Positions 12,480 through 24,984 are shown, counted from the stretch's first letter. The stretch is DNA of 64,000 nucleotides from Jaapia argillacea MUCL 33604 (GCA_000697665.1 KL197735.1:417940-481939), one strand, 5' to 3'. Notes: a model not told the origin generated them from the sequence alone. Numbers and translations are program-made.

Positions 12480-13037
12480 TGGCTGTATATCTCGGTAGAG
12501 TGGTGGGTGTGAAAGGTGTGTATCCACTCCATCCATGCCTTTATCCGGATCATTGTTGATCTTGTTACCCACTGTTCATTCATGATCACTTGAAGGGATA
12601 ATTACTGCTTGTTCCAGCATTGGTCTCTTAATATCATTTGCGCGGCTTTTATCACATTATCGCTGCGGTTTCTTATTCGATGAGGGGGACTTGTCAGACA
12701 ATTAGCTGACATCGAATCATCATTCAACCACATGTATTGGTCTACATGCATCCTGAGAAATAGCACATCCCGACGACGACCTCTATACTGTCTTTTCAAG
12801 GTCGCTGCATGCACCCATTCGGGCTGTAGATATCGTGGAAAGTGAAGACATTCGCGCCAAAGACGCGCCCAGATTCTGGTATCAATGCTACAAATCATTT
12901 CGACATCAATGGTAATGGTACAAAGAGCCAACGAGACAAAATACAAAGTCAGCGATCAAATCACATGTTACAAGTCGTCCATGAGCCGAAGAAACGGAGG
13001 GGGGTATCCCATGCACAAAGATCCACGTTCCATGAGA

Positions 13038-15108
13038 TCAAATCCATTGACCCGCATTCCACCAATTTTTGCTAGCTCCCCTCACCTTCCACTCGACGAT
13101 GCCACCGGTCGAGGCAGCGTACAACCAACTCCTGGTCAGATCAAAGCAGGCGCCGGCTAGATCGACACCTTCCTCCTCATAAACGATATCAAACTCTCGA
13201 AGACTCTCGCTACGTCGTCCACTCAGGCAACTGTCCACGACTGTCGGGACAGTCAACCGATAGGTGTCCCTATCATAAGCTGTGCTCCTCGAGGGGAAGC
13301 GGATGGGTTCGGGAGCACTCCAGCTCGGTGACGATGCTGGTCGTCTTGACGTCGATGGCTGAGGGGGTATGGAAACGTGAATCGAAGTTGACGATAAGGT
13401 GGGTGCAGGGGAGTTAGCTCTGGAGGGTTCATGAGACAAACAAATATCCGTTTCAACCCCCGTCTCTCTGATATCAACATCGCCTTCCAACTCGTCCACT
13501 TCCATATCAATATCCCGATCCTCTTCCCCCTCCATCCCGGTTATAGTCCATCTCAACATCACCAAACTGAGCTTCATACGCTCTCCGACTGAGACGATCC
13601 CATGAAGGGTGGATCTTCCTCGCAGCTCTCGCTCCCAAGCCATGTCTCCCCAGCAAAGCCCTCACATCCTGTTTGTGGCTGCTATGACTGCAGAAGAGGG
13701 TCGCCATCTTGGACCCTGTGATGGGATGGATGACGGTACCTGATGGCATCCGTTGAATAGAACAACGCGAAGGAGGAAAGCCAGATCCTGAAGTTATACA
13801 AGAGGACGAAGACACTGATAGAGGGTATCTGGGTGGAGGTGATCTAGTTCGAGGATGTATCATTGGCAGGGCGCGCGTCGGTACTTGGGACTCGGATAAC
13901 TTCGTCAGTTTCGAAAGTTGAGGTATCGATGACATGGAGCAATAATGTCTGCTAGAACATAATATAAATGGTTGACGATCCACGATCAACAGCAAGCTGG
14001 AACCCCACTTACCTCGGTGAGCGTCAATACCTCCTTCCCTTCTCCCTAACCCCCAAACTTCACACTTCTCAGCCCCCATCCCTAAGGGCTACCTCCAGGA
14101 CCTCCTCGACTACACTCAGATGGATCAAATACTTTCTCATACATCCACCCACTAGCAGCCCCGCCCACCTTCCTCGTCCTATCCAATTAAAAGGTCTTCA
14201 TAGGTTTCGAACTCCTCACATCCCAAGCCACTACCATACCTTCCGGACCAGTCACCGTAAATTTCGAGCCAGAAGCCGAGAAGGCTCTTGAGAAAGATGC
14301 AGGTGGAGAAGGATCTGAGCCATAAGTATAACATGTGTACGTTGGATTTGGGGGGAGGAGGCAGAGGAGACCGGGAGGGCTAGTTTGGTTATTGGTTCAA
14401 TGTCGAGTTTGGAGCCGCGGGAGATGGTGCGAGTAGACTTGTGGCGAGTCTCCTACTGAGAGGAACATTCTTCCGCCTAGTGATGCCGAAGCTAAAGGGA
14501 TAAAACTGAGTGCGACAAGGTTTAGCACATTTACAGGCACTTACAATGATTTACAGGTAGTACGTCAAATGTAGACATCCAACCGCTCTGTCCACCCCGT
14601 AGCGAAACACCGTAAAATCTCAGTGTACATTTATTATTGCTTCCGGCCACCCTTGGCTTCACACGACTCTGGTTCGATCGAGTCAAACTCAAGGATGTGA
14701 GCATGACCGAGTTGTTGATGGTTCCAGGCAGTATGTGCTCTTCACTCCAGATCGAACGAGTGCTTAAGCGCTTGGTGGTGGTGGTCGGCCGTCATCATCG
14801 TATTCTCGGGTGGGGAGGTTGCGAGGGGCGAGTGGAGAGAGGTGGGGATCACGGTCTTGCCCGCCAGCTGCTAGGAGGATGTTGTTCGAGTTTGGGATTG
14901 GAAGAGAGGTGAGGGTGTTTGGGGTGTACGCACGTTCGACAGTGGGTTGGGCAACCTACGGCGGAAACATGGTAGGTTAGCATACCTCTTGAGAGGAAAT
15001 GCCTCATGCAAAGCCTCCCTTCAGGGCCTCAACCTTCAACCCCCCAGGTTAAGGTCAAGACGCGTAGATACAATCTAGGTCCAAAAGACGATCTGATCAC
15101 CGTCCTAT
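13038..15108 (-). pseudogene. DUF2415/WD40 protein, unit 2 (decayed)
   Basis: Carries exon 3 to 5 equivalents. The C-terminus, ending WWNAGQWI, is intact and open from about 13530. A 2-bp loss near 13535 shifts the frame, and about 105 bp are deleted at about 13675 (a jump from the ALLGRHG-coding segment into the region encoding SAVRA in the intact copy). The 5' part stops at about 15108, where the shared sequence breaks inside the long intron, so exons 1 and 2 are absent. It is not expected to give a functional WD40 protein. Confidence 0.8.
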
Positions 15109-15614
15109 CGGCTCCGTCCTTCTGACTGACCTCTATGCCAACTCACAGCCGAAACCAACAGTCAAAGCGACGGCAGTTAGTGGCGGCACATCGGCAACAG
15201 CAGCCTGTTGTGAGATTCTTCCTTGCCTTGGGTCGAGCTCTCGATGGCCCAACTGTTTTTAGCCTTATAGGCTTATAGGGGAGTCTTCTGAGCAGTGTTC
15301 CTGAGTGCAACGGAGCCACGGCGGACTACTGTACTGATATGCAACCAGCTGCAATGTTCCGAGTTACGTATCGCCAAACGAACTTCACCTGTTCTGGCAT
15401 CCATCCGGTTGCCATCTAATTGAGTTGTAATCCCAGTTAGCACGGACACTTGCTTCTACTATGCTCATTTACAATTTGGGTGAAAAATCAAGCCGGAAGG
15501 TTTGTGTTCACAAGGGTCTGGCGATCACTTGCTATTGACTGTGGTGAGTTGTAGGGCCATCGACTGGCACTGTCTCTGTTCTGACTCTCCTCTTCAATGT
15601 TCCAGGAGCTGGAA

Positions 15615-17110
15615 ATGGCTGACTCCAGTGACCTCGCGAAGGCCATCCTAGAGACGCAACAAATCAACTATTGCTCACGTACGCCTTCTCTGCAATCTGA
15701 TGGCAGGGATACTGACCAATCAATTGTATCACAGTCTCATCGATTGCGTTCTTAATCTGGGATGTCTGTATCACCTTTGGAGACGAAGTAAACTACATCT
15801 GGAGGTATGTTTCCTCCACCATACAATCCGCCTTCGTCACCTCAAGGTTGTGACTTCGTTAGGCAGTCGAATCGATCCCCCACCAAATGGCTCTTTCTCT
15901 TCACGCGATACGTTTCGGTCGTCGGTCAGATGTGAGCATCGCATTTCGCCCGCGAATAGCCTCCTGATCGTATCTCAGGATATTTTTTCTGCGCTCACTC
16001 GGTTTCTTCTGGACACCTCCAATGCCGAGATCCATATGCCACCCATGGTTCATTTTTCAAAGCCTATGGACTGGCTTATTGGTCTCAGCCGTCGAATTGA
16101 TATTTGGCATAAGAGGTAAACACTCAAGGTCGCCATAAATTATATCCTGCAGTCTGACGTGCAACAGTCTACGCCCTTTATCAGAGCAGCCGATGGATTC
16201 GAAATCTTCTGTTATTTGTTTTTGCCAGCAACTTCCTGGTCGTGATTATCACGTATGCTGCGATGCTCCCCAAATTCCAATATAACGACGACTGCTTCCC
16301 GCTCACCAACGTCAATAGTTTAGAAGCCTTAAGAATATGGACGTGAGTTACGCACCGCCCATGCCACTTTCGTTTGCCAGACTTGTGGTCTCATCCATAC
16401 AGCGTAACCCCAGTTTCAGTTCAAACCGTGTTGATGCTGCTTACCTTAATTAAAGCCATCCCCTCAATGCGAAAGTCCATCCACAAAACACCCTTGATTT
16501 TGGTTGTAGCTCGGGATGGCGCTTGGGCGTACATTTTAATATCCAGTAAGTCATCCGGGCCATGTGGTCACGGCCACAAAACGCTGAAGTCTGAACTAGT
16601 TTTCTTCCTGTACGACGGAATCTTCTACAATTTCCTCTCCCTACTACCACGGACTCTCATCCTGAGGTTTGTCATCTCACCGATGGTGAACTTCACACCC
16701 AAGATTAATTCGTAACTCCCTAGCTGGTTTATGACCGTAATCTCGTTTTCAGTTAGTTAAACTACCCCTCTACCTTCTCGTCTTCTCATAACTCACCCAT
16801 CGCCACACGCCCCTCCAGAGCTGTCGACTCATCCTTAACATTGCCAAACTCAGAGACCGGGAGAGTATCACAGATCGAGACCACGAGCACTTCCCAGAGT
16901 TTACCAGTGACCTCCAGGTCGGGCAGGAGTTGTATGAGATGGAATCAACAGCGAATCGCGATCCACCCTTGGCTTACCCAGTTACCCCAACTGGAGCTCG
17001 GAGAGATATCAAAGAGATCTCTGCCTCACCACACTCAAGACTAGAGGTCAGTCAAGTCCTTTCTTTCAACATCTGTCTCAACTCTCGCATAACTATAGGA
17101 ATCGGTATAA
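15615..17110 (+). CDS. DUF6533 multi-span membrane protein, copy 3 (intact)
   Basis: Same eight-exon plan and nearly the same length as copy 1 (about 345 residues). The start is MADSSDLAKA, the DUF6533 signature NYCS...GDEVNYIW is present, and all hydrophobic segments and the ESV ending are kept. One weak point is the exon 6 donor, which reads ATG|GTGAAC instead of GTAAGT; it is still a GT donor and in phase. The exon 7 donor reads GTCAGT. Codon-level differences from copy 1 are scattered, and I see no stops in the joined frame. The role is unknown, as for the whole family. It faces a decayed WD40 copy downstream. Confidence 0.72.
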
Positions 17111-17675
17111 TGGCTGTATACCTCGGTATAGTGGTGGGTTTGAAAGATAGTCAACTGAGGTGTGTGTCCGTTCCATCCGTGCCTTTATCCGGATCATTGT
17201 TGATTTTGTTACCCATTTCATCGATGATCACTTGAAGTGATAATTACTGCTTGTTCCAGCATTGATCCCCTAATCTCATTTGCGTGGCTTGTATCGCACT
17301 ATCGCTGCGGTTGTCGTATTCGAGACTTGTTAGAGAATTGCCTTACATCGAATCATCACACAACTCACATTTGTTGGTCCACGTGCGTTGGGGTTAGGAG
17401 ATCCCGACGACCTCCTATGCTCTCTTTTCGGGGTAGCCGCACATCTGAGGGGGGTCTTAGCTGCAGATATCGTAATAAGTGAGGATATTGGCGCAAAAGA
17501 AGCGCCCAGGTTCTGGTAATAATGGTACAAATCATTTCGACATCAAAGGTAATATTACAACGAGCCAATGAGCCAACACACGAAGTCTGCGATCGAATCA
17601 CGTATTACAAGTCGTCCATGAGCTGAAGAAACAGAGGGGGGGTATCCCATGCACAAAGATCCACGTTCCACGAGA

Positions 17676-19219
17676 TCAAATCCATTGGCCCGCATTCCAC
17701 CAATTTTTGCTGGCTCCCCTCACCTTCCACTCGACGATGCCACTGGTCGAGGCAGCGTACAACCAACTCTCAGTCAGATCAAAGCAGACACTGGCTAGAT
17801 CGACATCTTCTTCATAAACGATATCGAAATCTCGAAGACTCTCGCTACGTCGTCTACTCCGGCGACTGTCCACGACCGAAGGGACAGTCAACCGATGGTG
17901 TCCCTATCGCGAGCAGTACTCCTGATAGGCTCGGGAGCGATCCAACTGGGTGACGATGCTGGCCGCCTTGACGTCGATGGTTGAGCGGGTATGGAAACGT
18001 GAATTGAAGTTGACGATGAGGCGGGTGCAGGGGAGTTAACTCTGGAGGGTTCACGAGACAAACCACCTCCGTCTCTCTCCCATCAAGATCGCATTCCAAC
18101 TCATCCACCTCCATATCGACATCCTGATCCTGTTCCCTCTTGCCATCCCTATTATCGTCCATCTCAACATCACAAAACTGAGCGTCATACGCTCCCCAAC
18201 TGAGACTATCCCACGAAGGCTGGATCTCCCTTGCGGTTCTCGCTCTCAAACCATGCCTTCCCAGCAAAGCCCTCACATCCTCTTCTTCTCTCCGATCACC
18301 CAAAGGGGAATAACGACCACGCCTTCTTCGTCAACATCTTCATTGACATTGATGTATTCGTCTACCCTGTTTGCGGTTGCCGTGACTGCAGAAGAGGAGG
18401 AAAGCCGGATCCTGAGGTTAGACGAGGGGGTGGAGACGCGGGTAGAGGGTATCTGGGTGGAGGTGATCTAGATCGAGGACGTATTGATGGAGCAGAGCGG
18501 GCGTTGGTACTTGGGACTCGAATAACTTCTTCAGTTTCGAATGTTCGGGCGTCGACGACATGGAGCAATGATGTATGCTGGAAAATGATATACATGGTTA
18601 GCAATCTACGATCAACAATGAACTATAACCGTCCTTGGGTGAACCTCAATATTCCCTTCCCTTCTCCGTAATACCCAAATTTCGCACTGCTAAGCCCCCA
18701 TCCCGCAGTTTTCCCTCCAGGACCTCCTCAATTCTACTCAGATGATGCAAAAACTTCCTCATACATCCACCGACTAGCAGTCCACCCTCCTCGTCCTAGT
18801 CGAAACTCTCGTCCTATCCGATTAAAAGGTCTTCATAGGTTCCGAATTCTTCACATCCCAAACCACTACCATACCTTCCTGACCAGCCACGGCGAATTTC
18901 GTGCATGGAGCCGAGAAGGCTGTTGGGAAAGATGTGGGTAGAGAGGGACCCGAGCCATATGTGTAGTATGTGTACATTGCAATTGGGGGAGAGGCGGAGG
19001 AGACTGGGAAGGCTAGTTTGGATATCAGTTCAAAAACGAGTTTGGAGCCACCAGAGATGTGGTGCATGTAGACTTGTGGCGAGTCTCCCACTGAAGGGCC
19101 TTCATCCGTATAGTGATGCCGAAGCTAAACGGACAAAAATGAGTACGACAAGATTCAGCTTGTTTGCAGGCACTTAAAATGATTTACGGGTACGTCAACT
19201 TGAATGTAGACATCCAACT
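17676..19219 (-). pseudogene. DUF2415/WD40 protein, unit 3 (5' deleted)
   Basis: Exon 5 is present but frameshifted near 18060-18080, with the frame resuming at 17891; about 115 bp near 18400 that encode the FNGGHRV segment in the intact copy are also lost. Exon 4 is partly kept (about 19090-18820) and damaged. The gene ends abruptly at about 19219 inside exon 3, where sequence continues as the promoter of the next DUF6533 copy. Exons 1, 2 and most of exon 3 are therefore deleted. At the junction both partners share AACTTC, which suggests a microhomology-mediated deletion. Confidence 0.8.
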
Positions 19220-19251
19220 TCACCAGTTCTGGTATCAATTCGGTTGCCATC

Positions 19252-19700
19252 CCCGACTCCTTACGAAGTAAGGAAAGGGTCTCTGTATCCAGCAAACGAC
19301 AGGCACCTGCTACGCGTTGATGAAGGGGTGGGAGTTATGATGTCATATAGAGCAACCTCATTCTCCTCAGGACAACAAGAAGGATTTAGTTCCTTCAGAC
19401 CAGGGTGTCGTTTATTGTTAATGAGGGAAGGGTTTTGTGGGGAGCTAGTGAGGACGTCGAAGGATCCCAAATCTCCGGTGTCTCCCTTTGTGCACATCAT
19501 ACCTCGTGGCCATAACCTCGCATAAATCCCTGACTTGTTGTTGTACATCTATCGCACTTGTCGCTGTGGAATGACATTCAGCTGGCATTGCGTAATCAAA
19601 ATATTCACGTCGAAATTGATCATGCCGTGAAGACGCGATTATGGTAAACCGTTGGCAAAAGGAGTCGGGGACACTGGCGCTCGGGCGCCGCTACCGATCT
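19252..19700. mobile_element. 449-bp insertion in the promoter of DUF6533 copy 4
   Basis: The promoter sequence shared by all units (ggttgccatctaattgag) is split here. The flanks repeat ATC (19249-19251 and 19701-19703), a possible 3-bp target duplication. CCCGACTCCTT at 19252-19262 is inverted at 19659-19670, although that partner lies about 30 bp inside the right edge. There is no coding frame of note. It could be a small non-autonomous element or filler DNA captured at a break. Confidence 0.45.
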
Positions 19701-19917
19701 ATCTAATTGAGTTGGAATCGCAGTTCGCATGGACGCTTTCTTCAACTATGCTTGTTTATAATTTGGGTGAAAATTTAGTAGCCGGAAGGTTTGCGTTCGC
19801 CGTGACGTGTTTGACAAGGCTCTCGCGATCGCCTGCTGTTGACTGGGGTGAGTTGTTGAACATCGGCCGGCACCCTCTTGGTCCTGACCCTCCTGTTCAA
19901 CGTTCCCGGAGTTGGAA

Positions 19918-21420
19918 ATGGCTGACTCCAGTGACCTGGTAAAGGCCATCCTAGAGACGCAACAAGTCAACTACTGCTCACGTACGCCTTCTCTGCAATG
20001 TGATAGCAGACACACTGACCAGTCAATTGTATCTCCAGTCTCATCACTTGCGTTCTTGATCTGGGATGTCTGTATCACCTTTGGAGATGAAGTAAACTAC
20101 ATCTGGAGGTATGATTTCTCCGCCATTCCATATGGCCTTCGTCACCTCAAGGTCGCGGTATCGCTAGGCAGTCGAATCGATCCCCCACTAAATGGCTCTT
20201 TCTCTTCACGCGATACGTTTCGCTCGTCGGCCAGATGTGAGCGTCCCATTGCGCCCAAGAATGGCCTCCTAAACCTATCTCAGAATACGTTTTTTGCGCT
20301 CACTCGGTTTCTTCTTGACGCCTCCGTTACCGAGATCCACATGCCTGCCATGGTTCACTGTAACAAACCTGTGGGGGGGCTTATTGATCACAGCCGTCGA
20401 ACTGATATTTGGCATAAGAGGTAAGCACTCAAGGCCGTCATAAGTTTTATCCTGCCGTCTGACCTGCGCCACAACAGTCTACGCCCTTTATCAGAGCAGC
20501 CGATGGATTCGGAACCTGCTGTTATTTATCTTTGCAGGCAACTTCCTGTTCCTGATTATCACGCTTGCTGTGATGATTCCCAAACTCCAATATAGCGCCA
20601 ACTGCTTTCCGCTCACCAACGCCGACTCTTCAAAATTCTTAAGAATATGGACGTGAGTTACGCACTGCCTACTTCAAATTTGTTTATCAAACTTGTAGTC
20701 TCATCCATATAGCGTAATCCCGGTTTCAGTGCAAACTGTTTTGATGTTGCTTACTTTGATTAAAGCCATCCCCTCGATCCGAAGGTCCATCCGCAAAACA
20801 CCGTTGATTTTGGTTGTAGCTCGGGATGGCACTTGGGCCTACATTTTGATATCCGGCAAGTCATGCAGGTTATGTCGAAATGATCAGAGAATGCTGACGT
20901 CCGAACTAGTTTTCATCTTGTACGACGGAATCTTCTTCAACTTCCTCTCCCAACTGCCACGGTCTCTCATCCTGAGGTTTGTCGTCCCATCCACGGGGAA
21001 GTCTTCACACCCAAGATTAATTCGTAAATCCCTAGCTGGTTTATGACCGTACTCTCGTTCTCAGTGAGTTGAACTACCCCTCTACTTTCTCGTCTTCTCA
21101 TAACTCACCCACTCCCACGCACCCCCAGAGCTGTCGACTCATCCTTAACATTGCCAAACTAAGAGACCGGGAGAGCGCCGCAGATCGAGACCACAATTAT
21201 TTCCCAGAGTTCACCAGCGACCTCCAGGTTGGGCAGGAGCTGCATGAGATGGAATCGACGGCCAGTCGCGATCCACCCTTGGCCTGCCCAGATGCCCTAA
21301 CTGGAGCTCGGAGAGATATCTTCGATATTTCTGCCTCACCCCACTTAAGACTGGAGGTAAGTCAAGTCATTACTCTCAACGTCGACCTCAACCCTAGCAT
21401 AAACATAGGAATCAGTATAA
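19918..21420 (+). pseudogene. DUF6533 membrane protein, copy 4 (lost splice donor)
   Basis: Exons 1 to 6 are intact and in phase, from MADSSDLVKA through NYCS/GDEVNYIW and the helices to RDGTWAY. The exon 6 donor has changed from GGTAAGT to GGGAAGT near 20998, so exon 6 reads on to a stop at 21044-21046. The tail exon (about 21130-21357) is still open and codes SCRLILNIAKL and the acidic segment that follows, so the loss seems recent, or another donor is used. The product could be a tail-less membrane protein. The copy also has a 449-bp insertion in its upstream region. Confidence 0.6.
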
Positions 21421-21992
21421 TGACTGTATACCTCGGTATAGTGGTGGGTCTGAAAGTTGATCAACTGAGGTGTGCATCCACTCCATCCATGCCTTTATCC
21501 GGATCATTGTTGATCTTGTTACCCATTTCATCGATGATCACTCCAAGGGATAATTACTGCTTGTTCCAACATTGGTCGCTTAATGTCTAATATCATTTGC
21601 GCGGCTTGTATCACTATCGCTGCGGTTGTCGGTTGTATTCGAGACTCGTCAGACAATTGGCTTGCATCGAATCATTATACAACTCACATTTATTGTTCCA
21701 CGTGAATTAGAAATAGGAGATCCCGACGATGACCTCTATGATATCTTCTCAAGGTTGCAGCATGCTCTAACGAGGCTCTTCGGGTTGTAGATATCGTGGC
21801 AAGTTAGCTTGGCGCAAAAGAAGCGCCGGGATTCTGGTATTAATGCTACAAATCATTTCAACGTCAACAGTAATGGTACAAGTGGCCAACACTCAAAGTC
21901 AGCGATCGAATCACGTATTACAAGGTCGTCCATGCATGAGCCGAAGAAACGGAGGGGGGTATCCCAGGCACAAAGATCCACGTTCCATGAGA

Positions 21993-24740
21993 TCAAATCC
22001 ATTGGCCCGCATTCCACCAACTTTTGCTGGCTCCCCTCACCTTCCACTCGACGATGCCACTGGTCGAGGCAGCGTACAGCCAACTCCCAGTCGGATCAAA
22101 GCAGACACCGGCTAGATCGACATCTTCCTCCTCATAAACGACATCAACGTCTCGAAGACTCTCGCTGCGTCGTCTGCTCCGGCGATGGTCCACGACCGAA
22201 GGGACGGCCAACCGATAGGTGTCCCTATCACGAGCTGTGCTCCTCGAGGGGAAGCGGATAGGCTCGGGAGCACTCCATCCAGATGACGATGCTGGCCGTC
22301 TTGACGTCGATGGTTGAGCAGGTATGGAAACGTGAATTGAAGTTGACGATGAAGTGGGTGCAGGGGAATTGGCTCTGGAGGGTTCACGAGACAAACAAAT
22401 ATCCGTGTCAACCTCCGTCTCTCTCACATCAACATCGCCTTCCAACTCATCCACCTCCATATCAACATCCCGGTCCTCTTCCCTCTCACCATCCCTGTCA
22501 TCATCCATCTCAACATCACCAAACTGAGGGTCATACGCTCTCCTGCTGAGACGACCCCACGAAGGCTCGATCTCCCTCGCAGCTCTCGCTCTCAGACCAT
22601 GTCTCCCCAACAAAGCCCTCACGTCCTCTTCTTCTGTCCGATCACCCAAAGGAGGGATAACGACCACACCTTCTTCATCAACACCTTCATTGACATTGAG
22701 GTATTCGTCTACCCTGTTTGCAGTTGCCCTGACTGCAGAAGAGGGTCGCCATCTTGGACGCCATGATGGGATGGGTGACGGTACCCGATGGCCTCCGTTG
22801 AAGAGAACAACACGGGGTAGGGGAGGGGGGAAGCCAGATCCTGAAGTTAGACGAGAGGATGAAGAGGCGGGTAGAGGGTATCTGGGTGGAGGTGATCTAG
22901 ATCGAGGGCGTATCGATGGGGCGGGGCGGGCATTGGTACTTGGGACCCGTATGACTTCTTCAGTTTCGAAAGTTTTGGCGTCGATGACATGGAGTAATGA
23001 AGTATGCTGGAATATGATATACATGGTTAGCAATCCACCATCAAAAATGAACTACAACCCCACTTACCTCAGTGAACGTCAATATCTCCTTCCCTTCTCC
23101 GTGACCCCCAAACTTCACACTCCTAAGGCCCCAACCCGGAGCTTTACCTCCAGGACCTCCTCGATTCCACTCAGCTGGATCAAACACTTCCTCATACATC
23201 CACCCACTAGCAGCCCCACTCGCCCTCCTCGTCCTAATCGAAACCCTCGTCCTATCCGAATAAAATGTCTTCATAGGTTTCGAACTCCTCACATCCCAAA
23301 CCACTACCATACCTTCCTGACTAGCCACAGCGAATTTCGAGCCGGAAGCCGAGAAGGTTGTTGAGAAAGATGCGGGTGGAGAGGGGCCCGAGCCATAAGT
23401 ATAATATGTGTACATTGGAATTGGGGAGGAGGTGGAGGAAACTGGGAGGGCTAATTTGGTGATTGGTTCAAAGTTGGGTTTGGAGCCGCCGGAGATGTGG
23501 TGCATGTAGACTTGTGGTGAGTCTCCTACTGAGAGCAGTGTTCGTCCGTCTGGTGATACCGAAGCTACAGGGATAAAATGAGTATGACAAGGTTCGGCAT
23601 ATTTGCAGGCACTTACAATGATTTACGGGTACGTCGAGTGTTAGACATCCAACTTCGTCCAACCTCTGTCCACCACCAGCCGAAATCCGTAACGAAACAT
23701 CGTAAAACCTGACGGTACAATTATTGTTGCTTACAGCCACCCTTGGCTCCACTCGACTCTCGTTTGATCGAGTCAAACTCAAGGATGTGAGCATGACGGA
23801 ATTGTTGATGGTCCCGGGCAGTGAATGTTCTTCACTCCAGATCGGACGAGTGCTTGGTGGTGGCGGTCGGTCATCATCCTCGTATTCACGAGTGGGGAGG
23901 TTGCGAGGGGCGAGTAGAGAGAGGTGGAGTTCACGGTCTTGGCCTCCAGCGGCTAGGAGGATGTTGTTGGAGTTCGGGATTGGAAGAGAGGTGAGGGTGT
24001 TGGGGGTGTAAGCAAGCTCGACGATGGGCCGGGCAACCTACGGTGGAAACATGGTAGGTTAGCATGCCTCTCTAGAGAAGGATATCATCCCCAGTTAAAG
24101 GTTTGCGCCACATCCAATCGATATAAAAGCCCTCTGCAACAGCTCCGCTCAACCTCCAGGGACTAAGGCCAAGACGCGTAGATAATTATCAATCTAGGTC
24201 CAACAGACCATCTGGTCACTGTCCGCGTAGAAGGGAAGGCGGGCGCAGGTTCGAAGCCACAATACATCATACACGCAACACCTTGACCCAAACGCCATCG
24301 AATCCTTTACCGTAGAGTGATTCCACAGCCCCAGAATATCACCGAGGGCGGGGGCCTCACACAGCTCGCCTCCGCATACCCGTCTCCACAAACACTGCCG
24401 TGGGACGAGGCATCACTCCGGTGCATCCAGTGACGTCCTCAGCGCTAGTAAACGGCTGCCAAGGCCAACAAAGAATATAAGCAAAGCAACAGAATACGTA
24501 CCGAGAGAGTGTGATTCAAGTTGTGTTCAACGATACATTTGTTCTGAACGTAGTTCAACACGCCCCTCTCGCGTGGACATATTACGAGATCCCTGAGCTG
24601 TCTACATTCATCCACGTGAGTCCCAGCAACATGAGAAGTCTGCAGACAAGAATCTCAGACACGTACAAATGTGAGATTGCGACGTTTGTCGGAACAATCG
24701 TGGTAGGAGTGGCCGAGAGTAGACCAAGATCTCTCGCCAT
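21993..24740 (-). CDS. DUF2415-type WD40 protein (intact copy)
   Basis: Five exons join in phase to 701 residues: 24740-24663, 24597-24502, 24037-23617, 23564-23068 and 23006-21993. The segment LRDLVICPRERG near residue 27, LLAAGGQDREL, the NNCTVRFYDV strand, PVNHSSVSPDGRTLLSVGD, VVWDVRSSKP and FTEHTSLLHVIDA...FETEEVIRVP together match the fungal WD40 family with DUF2415. These are seven-blade-like proteins with a core of about 400 residues. Here a long acidic, disordered insert (residues about 380-640) precedes the last blade, which ends WWNAGQWI. The cellular role is not established. Exon 1 and the 464-bp intron 2 are the least certain parts. Four broken relatives lie to the left. Confidence 0.75.
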
Positions 24741-24984
24741 TACAAAAGTAGTTGGTGGGGGAGGTACGCAGGTTCGAGCCCCGGCGTGAGCGTCAATAAA
24801 TGCAGACTCTACGTGGGTGGAGTTGCGTGAGTTGTTGTCGTTCCCGCCGTCGACGGAGGCGAGGTCATGAAGAGATGAGGCAGATAGGCAAGCAAGTCGC
24901 TCAGCGCCACCCGCGTTTTCTTATGTAAGCCTCCACCGCTTTCCTCTTTCCGTCACAGCCAAAACTCCAACACAGAATCTAACG

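Larger units (their letters stand above)
4294..24600. repeat. Tandem array of DUF6533 / DUF2415-WD40 units
   Basis: A unit holding a plus-strand DUF6533 gene followed by a convergent minus-strand WD40 gene recurs. The DUF6533 starts are at 5678, 10996, 15615 and 19918, a spacing of 5.3, 4.6 and 4.3 kb. A leading partial unit at 4294-5170 holds only the 5' part of the WD40 gene. Similarity covers promoters, introns and 3' regions as well as exons, so this is DNA-level segmental duplication. The length differences come from an insertion in unit 2, a deletion and an insertion in unit 3, and a deletion in unit 1. The rightmost WD40 copy keeps all exons including the first, so the array probably grew leftwards from it; that direction is inference. 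Confidence 0.9.

Noticed and set aside
15130-15360. Block in unit 3 that does not match unit 1 upstream of DUF6533 copy 3
   Set aside because: It may be an insertion of about 220 bp, but I found no target duplication or inverted ends, so I do not call an element.
24194-24391. Minus-strand frame inside WD40 intron 2
   Set aside because: Related frames occur in other units but are broken differently, and family alignment from memory expects exon 2 to join exon 3 directly. Kept as intron.
24703-24790. tRNA-like sequence (TGGCCGAG A-box-like and GGTTCGAGCCCC B-box-like)
   Set aside because: The acceptor ends do not pair, the T stem has mismatches, and the stretch overlaps exon 1 of the minus-strand WD40 gene, which explains part of it.
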